This document shows, in pieces, positions 1 through 6,561 of a stretch of 6,561 nt of DNA. This DNA is from Smithella sp. ME-1 (GTDB taxonomy: Bacteria; Desulfobacterota; Syntrophia; Syntrophales; Smithellaceae): assembly GCA_000495415.1 (NCBI GenBank), contig AWGX01000976.1, positions 1 through 6,561 of the forward strand, in the 5' to 3' direction. Numbering within the stretch: the first letter of the stretch is position 1; the number at the start of each line of letters is the position of its first letter. Position numbers and translations under genes: made by a program. The notes beneath the pieces were generated by a model. It made no database searches, had not been told where the DNA came from, and saw only the letters and a list, made by a program, of their open reading frames with translations.

Positions 1-38
1 TCCCCCGGCATGCGCCGGGCAGGCTGCCTTCGCGGGGA
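1..38. repeat. Partial REP-like palindromic intergenic repeat
   Basis: This is a GC-rich stretch with several competing dyads. CCCGGC at 4-9 pairs with GCCGGG at 14-19 around a four-base loop. GGCA at 18-21 pairs with TGCC at 25-28. TCCCC at 1-5 pairs with GGGGA at 34-38 as an outer stem. The adjoining CGCGGGGATGACA resembles the common class of scattered bacterial repeats built around TGTCATYCCCGCGAA. It lies just downstream of the barrel gene and is cut by the window edge. It could help end or stabilise the transcript, but no T-run is visible. The repeat status rests on resemblance only. Confidence 0.5.
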
Positions 39-77
39 TGACAGTGGTGGAATGGATATGGATTCCGTAGTCGGTTC

Positions 78-782
78 TTACCACGTTACGCTGATACCGC
101 CGCCGGCAAACCAGCCGCTGTAATCCATCTCAGCTTTGGGATGTCCGGGCGAAAAAAAGTTTATACCGAAACCATCCATTTTGAGATACCGATATCCGCC
201 TCCTGCTGTGATGTTGAAATTTTTTGTAACTGCAAAACTTACCTTTCCCTCAAATCGGAAACCAGGCGCCGAATCGTCACCTTTCTGCTCCCATGAATTT
301 TCTGATTCCTTGAGGTTTGCGAAGTAATAGCCGAGAGCAAATTCTCCGTTGAATGAAAAACGCGATGCTGCGACCGGATAGCGGACAGAGAAAATTGCCA
401 GTGCTCCGTTAGCAGATGTCTCCATTTTATAAGCTCCCATACTGTGCGAGCCCGAAGCTTCCGCCCAAAAACGTTCGTAACCGAGGCCGATGCCGATAAT
501 CGGGGTGATCCGGTAAATCGCACGAACGGAAAAACCATCGGCTGTATTAATTTTGGAAATGTTGCCGCCCCACGTGGTGTTTATCCATGAGATATAGTTG
601 TTTGCCGCTGTCATGGAAATCCAGCTTCTCTCAAACTCTCCCATGATTTCCCAGCGCTGGCCGGATTTTTCCTGTTCGATGGTAAAAAACGACAATGTGT
701 CTGCTCTGCTTGCGTCCGGCGCGCAGATGACCGGAACAGTTATCAGGAAAAACAGTAATATTTGTGGCAGATATTTTTTCAT
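78..782 (-). CDS. Small outer-membrane beta-barrel protein, function unknown
   Basis: The 234-residue product has a signal peptide (MKKYLPQILLFFLITVPVI) with a likely signal peptidase I site after ASRA, at A27. The mature part alternates polar and hydrophobic residues in roughly eight amphipathic strands: about 46-56, 83-92, 97-109, 123-137, 142-157, 173-186, 189-202 and 222-234. It ends in GGGISVTW, and a terminal aromatic residue is the usual signal for BAM-dependent insertion into the outer membrane. This pattern matches the general eight-stranded OmpA/OmpW-like or 'outer membrane beta-barrel' class, but I cannot name a family or a ligand. The ATG at 782 overlaps the stop of the upstream cysteine-rich gene as ATGA. 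GAAGGGG sits four bases before it, so it is both coupled to that gene and equipped with its own ribosome binding site. The barrel assignment is good. The function is open. Confidence 0.85.
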   Translation of the reverse strand: MKKYLPQILLFFLITVPVICAPDASRADTLSFFTIEQEKSGQRWEIMGEFERSWISMTAANNYISWINTTWGGNISKINTADGFSVRAIYRITPIIGIGLGYERFWAEASGSHSMGAYKMETSANGALAIFSVRYPVAASRFSFNGEFALGYYFANLKESENSWEQKGDDSAPGFRFEGKVSFAVTKNFNITAGGGYRYLKMDGFGINFFSPGHPKAEMDYSGWFAGGGISVTW

Positions 783-2725
783 TTATCCCCTTCTTTCGGT
801 GTTACAGTCATTATGACATCCTGCTTGCCGAGACCTTTTGTTGTATCGAAAGTGAAGTCCGCGGGAATAGCGTTGAGCTGGCCTGCGCTGGTTTCGAATG
901 TCACCAGTCCGGGAGCCTGTTTGATGATTTTTCCTGCCTGCACGCTGACATCAAGTATGGGGTCGAAGGTGATGGTGACTTCAAGCGGAGTTGTTGCATC
1001 CACTCCCGTGACGGTTCCGTTTCCTGTAACAGGTATGCCGCGCATTACCTGCGGAGGGGTAAAAGTCAGTCCGTATGAGTAAACGGAAATTTTCTTTTCA
1101 TCAACGACGTTTCCTTTGGGATCGATAAGTGTTAAACGTGTCGTACCCGCCGGAAGCTGTTCTCCGGCGGCAATATCATAGACAGCCGAAGCGGTGTTTG
1201 TTTTGTTGTCTATCAGATACATATCCGGTGAACCGTAGTTGACGGAGCTGCCGCCCGCTGTCGGTGTTGCTGTAAGGTGGTAATTGTCAAGATTGCCGAT
1301 GTCCACGTTCGGTACGGTGGCCGTTACCGGTGGAGAGACTGTTACGTCATAAAAGCTGCTTGTGGCGATGCCGGACGGGGGAGTTGCTGCTTCACTTTTG
1401 CCTCCTGAAAGAATCGCCGTTATTACTCCTCCGGCCACTATGCCACCGGTAATTATTTTGGGAACTTTGCCGACAAAATAATCACCCTTCTTTTCCAACT
1501 CCTGTGTTTTTTTGCCTTCTTCATTGATAAAGAAAGAGGAGCTTGCTCCGCGGGCTTTTATAGCTACCGTTGTATCCGGTGATATGATAAAGCTTCCCAA
1601 CGCGCCACTGGCGGGGAGTTTAATCCCCTCGCGATATTCAGATCCTGTCGTTTTTGCTTCGTCTGCTTTCTTTGGGGGTGTTCCCTGTGTGGGTGTGGGA
1701 GTAGGAGTAGGAGCAGGAGGTGAAGGTTTGGGCGTAGGCGTAGGTGTCGGTGCAGGTGTCGGTGCAGGTGTTACAATGGGTGTTGGTGTAATGGGTGTAA
1801 CAGTAGGTGTAGTGGAAACGGGTTTAACAGTTTCACCCTGATGACAGCAGGGACAGCGTTTTATAAGACGCCAGCCGCTTGATTTCCCATTGTATTTATA
1901 CCGGTAGCCGACAGGAATTCTCTCGTCATAAGTGTAAGTGAAGACTTCTTTGTCGTCTTCCGGCGTTACCATATCTTTTTTCGGTTCGCCGGTTATCGGA
2001 TTCTTGAAGGGATAATATTTTACAAGTTTAATAGTTATTTTTACGTGCACCGTAACTTTGTATTTTTTCTGTTCATAGGAAAGTTGATTCTCACTTTTTT
2101 CACAGATTCCCGCGTGTCCCTCCGCGCTGACTTTGATTTTCCCCTTTTCTTCGCCAGCCTTGACAAAGTCCGAATGATCTTTTTCTCCATCCTTGATGGC
2201 GTTGCTTATGGCCGCGTCGAGTTTGGCAAGAATATTACCGCGTTCACCGGCTTTGAACAGATAAACACTTTTGCCCTTGGAAGAAGTCATTTTCTTGCCC
2301 TTCAAATCCTTTAATACCTGCTTTTTGGCCATATCGACAATCTGGCTGATGGTACGGTCACATTTTTTTATGGGAACTTCTTTTTCCAGGGAATGATCCT
2401 TATCGCATTTATCTTTACCGGGGCCACCGCAGACGGGGCAAGTCAGACAATGCCTTTCGCAGAATACCTTGCCGAGATCATGTTGAGCGGTGCTTATCTC
2501 CTTTTCCTGCTCATCACAGATGAAGAACTCTGTTTCGACATCGACATGGCACATTTCTGTGTGTTCCGCTCCGCTTTTTATTTCTTTCATCGTGACGGGA
2601 TAGGAACCTATTTCGATAGTTTCCGTTGTTGTTCCTGCGTAAAGAGATATGTTTGTAATGAAAAAGAATAAAGAGAAAAGAACAAGTCTGACGAGGACTA
2701 CGGTTAATGTGTTTACAAGCCGCAT
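779..2725 (-). CDS. Exported cysteine-rich protein with Pro/Thr linker, function unknown
   Basis: I do not recognise the family. The predicted product has 648 residues. A signal peptide (MRLVN start, hydrophobic core about 14-23) probably ends after A30. Residues 59-294 contain all 12 cysteines (59, 70, 89, 93, 96, 99, 107, 122, 208, 291, 293, 294). They include a metal-knuckle-like CLTCPVCGG run and a CPCC cluster. A PT-rich linker covers about 303-350. A glycine-rich hydrophobic segment at about 423-442 (IITGGIVAGGVITAILSGG) could be a membrane helix or glycine zipper. The remaining 200 residues are cysteine-free and look beta-rich. The start at 2725 is chosen because AAGGAGG lies four bases upstream and a signal peptide follows at once. 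A longer reading from a TTG at 2824 would begin inside the -35 box. The stop overlaps the next gene's ATG, so a joint envelope role with that barrel protein is inferred. Metal or disulfide chemistry is possible but unproven. Confidence 0.85.
   Translation of the reverse strand: MRLVNTLTVVLVRLVLFSLFFFITNISLYAGTTTETIEIGSYPVTMKEIKSGAEHTEMCHVDVETEFFICDEQEKEISTAQHDLGKVFCERHCLTCPVCGGPGKDKCDKDHSLEKEVPIKKCDRTISQIVDMAKKQVLKDLKGKKMTSSKGKSVYLFKAGERGNILAKLDAAISNAIKDGEKDHSDFVKAGEEKGKIKVSAEGHAGICEKSENQLSYEQKKYKVTVHVKITIKLVKYYPFKNPITGEPKKDMVTPEDDKEVFTYTYDERIPVGYRYKYNGKSSGWRLIKRCPCCHQGETVKPVSTTPTVTPITPTPIVTPAPTPAPTPTPTPKPSPPAPTPTPTPTQGTPPKKADEAKTTGSEYREGIKLPASGALGSFIISPDTTVAIKARGASSSFFINEEGKKTQELEKKGDYFVGKVPKIITGGIVAGGVITAILSGGKSEAATPPSGIATSSFYDVTVSPPVTATVPNVDIGNLDNYHLTATPTAGGSSVNYGSPDMYLIDNKTNTASAVYDIAAGEQLPAGTTRLTLIDPKGNVVDEKKISVYSYGLTFTPPQVMRGIPVTGNGTVTGVDATTPLEVTITFDPILDVSVQAGKIIKQAPGLVTFETSAGQLNAIPADFTFDTTKGLGKQDVIMTVTPKEGDK
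787..793 (-). promoter_or_regulatory. Ribosome binding site of the beta-barrel gene
   Basis: GAAGGGG sits four bases (ATAA) before the ATG at 782, inside the last codons of the upstream gene. It supports this start and suggests that the barrel gene can load ribosomes itself in addition to coupling through the ATGA overlap. Confidence 0.7.
1676..1816 (-). repeat. In-frame six-base repeat tract coding a Pro/Thr linker
   Basis: The DNA has a strong six-base period. On the plus strand GGAGTA occurs twice at 1698-1709 and is followed by GGAGCA. GGCGTA occurs twice at 1731-1742. The 12-mer GGTGTCGGTGCA occurs twice in tandem at 1743-1766. Read on the minus strand, each unit encodes Pro-Thr or Pro-Ala, giving an extended linker between the cysteine-rich and C-terminal halves of the exported protein. 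Gain or loss of a unit keeps the frame. Confidence 0.85.
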
Positions 2726-2729
2726 AAAA

Positions 2730-2736
2730 CCTCCTT
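2730..2736 (-). promoter_or_regulatory. Ribosome binding site deciding the start at 2725
   Basis: AAGGAGG, a full Shine-Dalgarno core, lies four bases before the ATG at 2725. That ATG begins a signal peptide. This supports 2725 over the upstream TTG at 2824. Confidence 0.9.
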
Positions 2737-2795
2737 GTTTGCTAAAAACAAAACTTGTTATTTGTTGGGAAAGAACATCTTTTTTGTTGAATGGA

Positions 2796-2824
2796 ATTAT
2801 ATGAAGAAGGTTTTCGTGTGTCAA
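2796..2824 (-). promoter_or_regulatory. Consensus sigma-70-type promoter of the envelope gene pair
   Basis: On the minus strand the -35 hexamer TTGACA (2824-2819) and the -10 hexamer TATAAT (2801-2796) are both perfect consensus matches. They are separated by exactly 17 bases, the optimum for the housekeeping sigma factor. Transcription would begin near 2789, giving a leader of about 64 bases before the ATG at 2725. No extended -10 TG is present. I saw no operator-like dyad overlapping it, so strong, largely constitutive transcription is the simplest reading. It makes the 2725-78 pair independent of ftsK-rimO. Confidence 0.85.
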
Positions 2825-2918
2825 TGGAATATTTGCAGGAAAGATAAAAAATGATTATACTCAAGAAAAAGTACAAATCCCGTCTGGATAAAGGATGTTG
2901 ACCGCTATTATCATTGAT

Positions 2919-4265
2919 TTAATTGATTATTTTACCGAACAAATCGTATTCGTCAACAGCGGTTATCTGACATTTTACCGTGCTGCCGATTGAAGAAGTA
3001 AAACCTTTTAGGTAGGTCACGCCGTCTATTTCAGGTGATTGTCTGCGGCATCTGCCCATGTATGTGTAATCGCCGCGATTGCTTTTTTCTTCGATTATGA
3101 CTTCCTGAATTGAGCCGATAAGTGTTTTATTAATGGCAAGAGAAATTGCCGCTTGCTCGTTCATAATTGTTTCGCGGCGACGTTCTTTTTCTTTTTCGGA
3201 TACGTGCGATTTTGATTTAGCGGCGCTTGTCCCTTCTTCCCGCGAATAAGTAAATACGCCCAAGTGGTCGAATTTTGTTTCGTTCACAAAATCAAGCAGT
3301 TTGTTGAATCTTGTCGGCGTTTCACCCGGGAATCCGACAATTAACGATGTCCTCAGAGCAACATCGGGAATTATTCGACGCGTCTGGGAAATAACCTCTT
3401 TGATTTTTGCCCCGGTGACTTTACGATTCATTGCTTTTAGAATATCATCATCAATGTGCTGGACAGGCAGGTCAACATAGCGGCAGATTTTTTCATTGGC
3501 GGCAATGGTCTCCAACAAGTCAACTTTTACACGGGCCGGATGGGCATAAAGAAGCCGTATCCACTTGATGCGTTTAATTTTCGCCATATCATTTAATAGA
3601 GAGGATAGTTGCGGACGACCTTTCAAATCTCTGCCGTAACTTGTGGTATCCTGAGCAACAGTTATAATTTCTTTTATTCCTTTTTTTGCCAGCATTTCGA
3701 CTTCTTGGAGGACATCATCCGGTTTGCGGCTTCGCGCCGGTCCGCGAATGGAAGGTATAACGCAATAAGAACAACGGTTGGAACAACCATCGGAAATTTT
3801 CACATACGCGCTCGAGGTTTTTGAGGATATCATCCGGGGGTGCTCAAAATTCATTAAAAAATCCGGTTTCGTAATTACGGATTGCCTTTTGAATTTTTCC
3901 TTATTTAATTTATTCAGATGACCGACGATATTGCCGACCTCTCCGGTACCGATAAATAAATCTACCTCCGGTAATTGGGTAAAGGACTCCCGGCCGTAAC
4001 GCTGGGCAAGACAACCGGCAACAACAATCCGCAGTTGAGGATTATTTTTCTTTTTTTCTTCAACCAGCGTTAATATTTCTTCGATGGCTTCTTCCTTGGC
4101 GGGATTGATGAAGGCGCAGGTGTTGACAATTGCAATGTCGGCGGGGTCATTTACATTTATCAGTCTATAACCTGCCTGATTTAAAAGACCTCCCATAACT
4201 TCGGAATCGATAAGATTCTTCGGACAGCCAAGTGTGATTATGCGTACTTTATTTGATTTCTTCAA
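2919..4265 (-). CDS. rimO: Ribosomal protein S12 methylthiotransferase RimO
   Basis: This is a radical-SAM enzyme of the methylthiotransferase family. Known members add a methylthio group to the beta-carbon of a conserved aspartate in ribosomal protein S12, using two iron-sulfur clusters. The 448 residues show the N-terminal UPF0004 domain with cluster cysteines C14 (in TLGCPKN), C50 (NTCAF) and C85 (AGCLAQ). The radical-SAM motif CSNRCSYC has its cysteines at 161, 165 and 168. A C-terminal TRAM domain covers about 380-448. The LGCPKN..DSE signature separates RimO from the tRNA enzyme MiaB, which normally has GCQMN. The length is normal for the family. The start is a TTG at 4265 that shares four bases (TTGA) with the ftsK stop. 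I see no good Shine-Dalgarno sequence before it and no nearby in-frame ATG upstream, so translation is probably coupled to ftsK. No clear intrinsic terminator follows. Confidence 0.96.
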   Translation of the reverse strand: MKKSNKVRIITLGCPKNLIDSEVMGGLLNQAGYRLINVNDPADIAIVNTCAFINPAKEEAIEEILTLVEEKKKNNPQLRIVVAGCLAQRYGRESFTQLPEVDLFIGTGEVGNIVGHLNKLNKEKFKRQSVITKPDFLMNFEHPRMISSKTSSAYVKISDGCSNRCSYCVIPSIRGPARSRKPDDVLQEVEMLAKKGIKEIITVAQDTTSYGRDLKGRPQLSSLLNDMAKIKRIKWIRLLYAHPARVKVDLLETIAANEKICRYVDLPVQHIDDDILKAMNRKVTGAKIKEVISQTRRIIPDVALRTSLIVGFPGETPTRFNKLLDFVNETKFDHLGVFTYSREEGTSAAKSKSHVSEKEKERRRETIMNEQAAISLAINKTLIGSIQEVIIEEKSNRGDYTYMGRCRRQSPEIDGVTYLKGFTSSIGSTVKCQITAVDEYDLFGKIIN

Positions 4266-6529
4266 CTGGGGAGCTTTCTGATAAGAACTTTTCTGGGTTT
4301 TGCGCCATCGGATGGTCCGACAATTCCCTCGGCCTCCATTTTTTCAATCATTCGCGCTGCTCTGTTGTAGCCGATTTTCATATAGCGTTGGACAAGTGAT
4401 ATGGATGCCTGTCCCAATTCTCCGACCAGCGCTACGGCTTCGTCATATTTTTCATCGAAATCTTCATCTCCTTCATGTGTACTCTGCGCGGCGGCCAGCG
4501 CGAATTTTTCTATGGAGGAGTCATACGCAGGCTGTGCCTGCATCTTGATGAAATCAACAATACGTGAAATTTCCTTGTCTGAAACATAGGCGCCATGAAT
4601 ACGGGAGAGTTTGGATGTGCCCGGTGGAATGAAAAGCATATCTCCGGAGCCGAGAAGTTTTTCCGCTCCCTGCTGATCAATGATTGTGCGCGAATCAATT
4701 TTGGAGGAAACCTGGAACGAAATACGCGTGGGGAAATTCGCCTTAATCAATCCGGTAATGACATCGACCGACGGCCGTTGTGTGGCTATGATAAGGTGAA
4801 TACCGGCCGCCCGCGCCATTTGTGCCAGACGAGTCAATGATTCTTCTACGTCCCGCGGCGCAACCATCATCAGGTCGGCCAATTCATCGATAACTACAAC
4901 AATGTAAGGGAGCTTTGTGTGTTTTATCTGTTGTTCAGCGTTAGTGTCTTCGTTTGTATCGGTTGTCGTTTCAGCTTCAACGTCGGGATCAACCTGTTTA
5001 GGTAACGCAAGGATAGTTTTGCTTTTCAGTCCCTTTAAAAGCAGTTCGTTATAGGCATCAATACTTTTTGCCTTGAGATCATTGAGTATCCGGTAGCGTC
5101 GTTCCATTTCTTCCACCGTCCAGCGCAGAACCTGTGAAGCTTTTTTCGGGTCAACAACAACAGGATGAATCAAATGCGGAATTCCTTCGTATGAGGAAAG
5201 TTCAAGTCTTTTGGGATCGATCATGAGGAACTTCAAATCATCCGGATGAGCTTTGAGAAGAATACTGCAGATCATGGCATTAAGAGCGACGCTTTTGCCT
5301 GAACCGGTAGTGCCGGCAATAAGGAGATGAGGCATCTTGGTCAGATCGGCGACCACGGGTGCTCCGACAAAGTTAACACCAAGCGCAATCGGCAAACGGA
5401 AAGATGATTCCAAAAAAGCTTCGTTGTCGATAACTTCTTTGAGAAATACCTGTTCCCTTTTCAAGTTTGGTATTTCGATACCTATGACGGATTTGCCGGG
5501 AATGGGAGCCAGAATGCGGATACTGGGTGCCATCAGTGCTAAAGCAAGATCATCGGAGAGATTGACTATTTTGTTGATCTTGACGCCAGGCGCCGGTTCA
5601 AGCTCATACATTGTAATGACAGGTCCCGGCATAACTTCCACAACGCGACCGTCAACTCCGAAATCGGATAATTTCTTTTCCAGAATACGGGAATTAGTGA
5701 CCAGAGCGTCGCGTTTTACCCGGACATCCTTATGTTGAACTTCTTCCAGCAAGGTAAGCGGAGGCAGCTGGAACGTTTCATCAGCCTTGGTCTTTTCAAA
5801 ATTTAGATTGGTTTGTTCGATTTTTTTGAAATTAAGTTTTTTAACAACCGGCGGAGTATCTTCGATTATCGTCGGTTGAGGTTTTTTTTCTATTTTTACA
5901 CTATTATGAACATAACTAACGAAAGATAAAATGCGGCTTTTGCAGAGATTATATAGTGCTGCAGTAAATTGTGATATTTTTTCCGTTACAGACATGATGG
6001 AAAATTCAATCATGAAGGTCGACGCCACCACAAAAGTCAAAATCAGGATGATATAGGTTCCCGCGACGTTAAAAGATATACGCAAAAATTCGACAAGCGA
6101 AACACCTATTAAGCCGCCGGTGCCATTTTTCAGAGATTCTCCGTAAACGGTGATACTTCCATGGAAGAGAAGGGCCGTAAGTCCGGCAAAAGATAAAACA
6201 AAAAAAACAAAGCCCACAATTTTTTTTGTGTTGATAATAAACGCCGGCCGTAAAAAATATTTAAAACTGCAAGCCAGAAGGATAAACGGAAAAAGAAATG
6301 AAGAAATACCCAAAAGACGAATCATGGAGTCGGCTGTGTAAGATCCGACCTTGCCGGTAAAATTGTGCGTAGCCTGGCCACTGACAACAAAATGAGTAAA
6401 TGATGGATCTTGCGGGCGGTAAGAAACAAGGCACAAAAGCAAAAATAAAGCCAGAGAAAGGCAAACCACACCTTTAATCTCTCTAATTCTTTTATTATCC
6501 TTTTGTTTTTCGGTTGCTTTCTCTTCCAT
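4262..6529 (-). CDS. ftsK: DNA translocase FtsK (FtsK/SpoIIIE family)
   Basis: This is a membrane-anchored, ATP-driven double-stranded DNA pump. In the family it moves the chromosome terminus across the closing division septum and, where present, activates XerCD recombination at dif. The 755 residues read in the usual order. Four hydrophobic segments lie at about 19-37, 72-93, 103-123 and 155-176, followed by a charged linker to about 270. The motor domain carries Walker A GTTGSGKS at 406-413, Walker B VVVIDEL at 544-550 and the conserved IATQRPSVDVITG at 581-593. A winged-helix gamma domain, which reads DNA polarity in the family, ends the protein at about 697-755. The length is close to SpoIIIE and far below E. 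coli FtsK, because the linker is short. An acidic, Thr-rich insert at about 511-538 separates the Walker motifs. The ATG at 6529 puts a short charged tail before the first membrane segment. A GGAG lies 13 bases upstream, which is rather far. The stop overlaps the rimO start. The identification is secure. Confidence 0.97.
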   Translation of the reverse strand: MEEKATEKQKDNKRIREIKGVVCLSLALFLLLCLVSYRPQDPSFTHFVVSGQATHNFTGKVGSYTADSMIRLLGISSFLFPFILLACSFKYFLRPAFIINTKKIVGFVFFVLSFAGLTALLFHGSITVYGESLKNGTGGLIGVSLVEFLRISFNVAGTYIILILTFVVASTFMIEFSIMSVTEKISQFTAALYNLCKSRILSFVSYVHNSVKIEKKPQPTIIEDTPPVVKKLNFKKIEQTNLNFEKTKADETFQLPPLTLLEEVQHKDVRVKRDALVTNSRILEKKLSDFGVDGRVVEVMPGPVITMYELEPAPGVKINKIVNLSDDLALALMAPSIRILAPIPGKSVIGIEIPNLKREQVFLKEVIDNEAFLESSFRLPIALGVNFVGAPVVADLTKMPHLLIAGTTGSGKSVALNAMICSILLKAHPDDLKFLMIDPKRLELSSYEGIPHLIHPVVVDPKKASQVLRWTVEEMERRYRILNDLKAKSIDAYNELLLKGLKSKTILALPKQVDPDVEAETTTDTNEDTNAEQQIKHTKLPYIVVVIDELADLMMVAPRDVEESLTRLAQMARAAGIHLIIATQRPSVDVITGLIKANFPTRISFQVSSKIDSRTIIDQQGAEKLLGSGDMLFIPPGTSKLSRIHGAYVSDKEISRIVDFIKMQAQPAYDSSIEKFALAAAQSTHEGDEDFDEKYDEAVALVGELGQASISLVQRYMKIGYNRAARMIEKMEAEGIVGPSDGAKPRKVLIRKLPS

Positions 6530-6561
6530 ATTGTTGTTGAAACTCCAATTCCGAAAGCGAA

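Noticed and set aside
720..734. Possible lipoprotein box around C20 of the barrel protein
   Set aside because: The residue before the cysteine is Ile and the -3 residue is Pro, neither of which suits a lipobox. A signal peptidase I site after A27 fits better.
2405..2551. Naming the CLTCPVCGG cluster as a zinc ribbon or rubredoxin domain
   Set aside because: The spacing gives one knuckle-like run but no clear second CxxC partner at family spacing, so only possible metal binding is noted.
2726..2824. 33-residue N-terminal extension of the cysteine-rich protein from a TTG at 2824
   Set aside because: The TTG is part of the -35 box, and the extension would put a charged stretch before the signal peptide. 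The ATG at 2725 has a full Shine-Dalgarno sequence.
2854..2859. A second minus-strand TATAAT that could be a tandem promoter
   Set aside because: The hexamer 17 bases upstream reads CGGGAT, which has little likeness to TTGACA.
2919..4265. Assignment as the tRNA methylthiotransferase MiaB
   Set aside because: The N-terminal signature is LGCPKN..DSE, typical of RimO, rather than GCQMN of MiaB.
5337..5738. Plus-strand open frame of 133 codons inside ftsK
   Set aside because: It lies wholly opposite the conserved motor region of ftsK, and its predicted protein has no recognisable pattern. It is a shadow frame, as are the other plus-strand frames.

Overview
The window comes from a Gram-negative bacterium. 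The downstream pair of genes encodes exported proteins, one of them a predicted outer-membrane beta-barrel ending in tryptophan. The moderate, slightly AT-leaning composition, the compact FtsK of SpoIIIE-like size and the intergenic repeat containing 'CGCGGGGATGACA' would fit a Desulfobacterota (former Deltaproteobacteria) genome. That placement is an inference with modest confidence, not something the sequence proves.

All four convincing genes lie on the minus strand, so the biological order runs from right to left. First comes ftsK (6529-4262), the membrane-anchored DNA translocase. It is followed by rimO (4265-2919), the radical-SAM methylthiotransferase of ribosomal protein S12. rimO starts at a TTG that overlaps the ftsK stop by four bases, so the two form a tightly coupled housekeeping unit whose promoter lies outside the window.

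A 193-bp gap (2726-2918) follows. It holds a textbook sigma-70-type promoter: TTGACA, 17-bp spacer, TATAAT. The promoter drives a second transcription unit. Its first gene (2725-779) encodes a 648-residue exported protein that I do not recognise. That protein has a cysteine-rich N-terminal half, a Pro/Thr repeat linker, a glycine-rich hydrophobic segment and a cysteine-free, beta-rich C-terminal half. Its stop codon overlaps by four bases (ATGA) the start of the second gene (782-78), a small outer-membrane beta-barrel protein. The shared promoter and coupled start suggest that the two exported proteins act together at the cell envelope. Their function cannot be read from the sequence.

The left edge (1-77) holds part of a GC-rich, dyad-symmetric, REP-like intergenic repeat downstream of the barrel gene. 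No RNA gene, CRISPR array, insertion sequence or attachment site was recognised. The most unusual content is the two-gene envelope module (78-2725).
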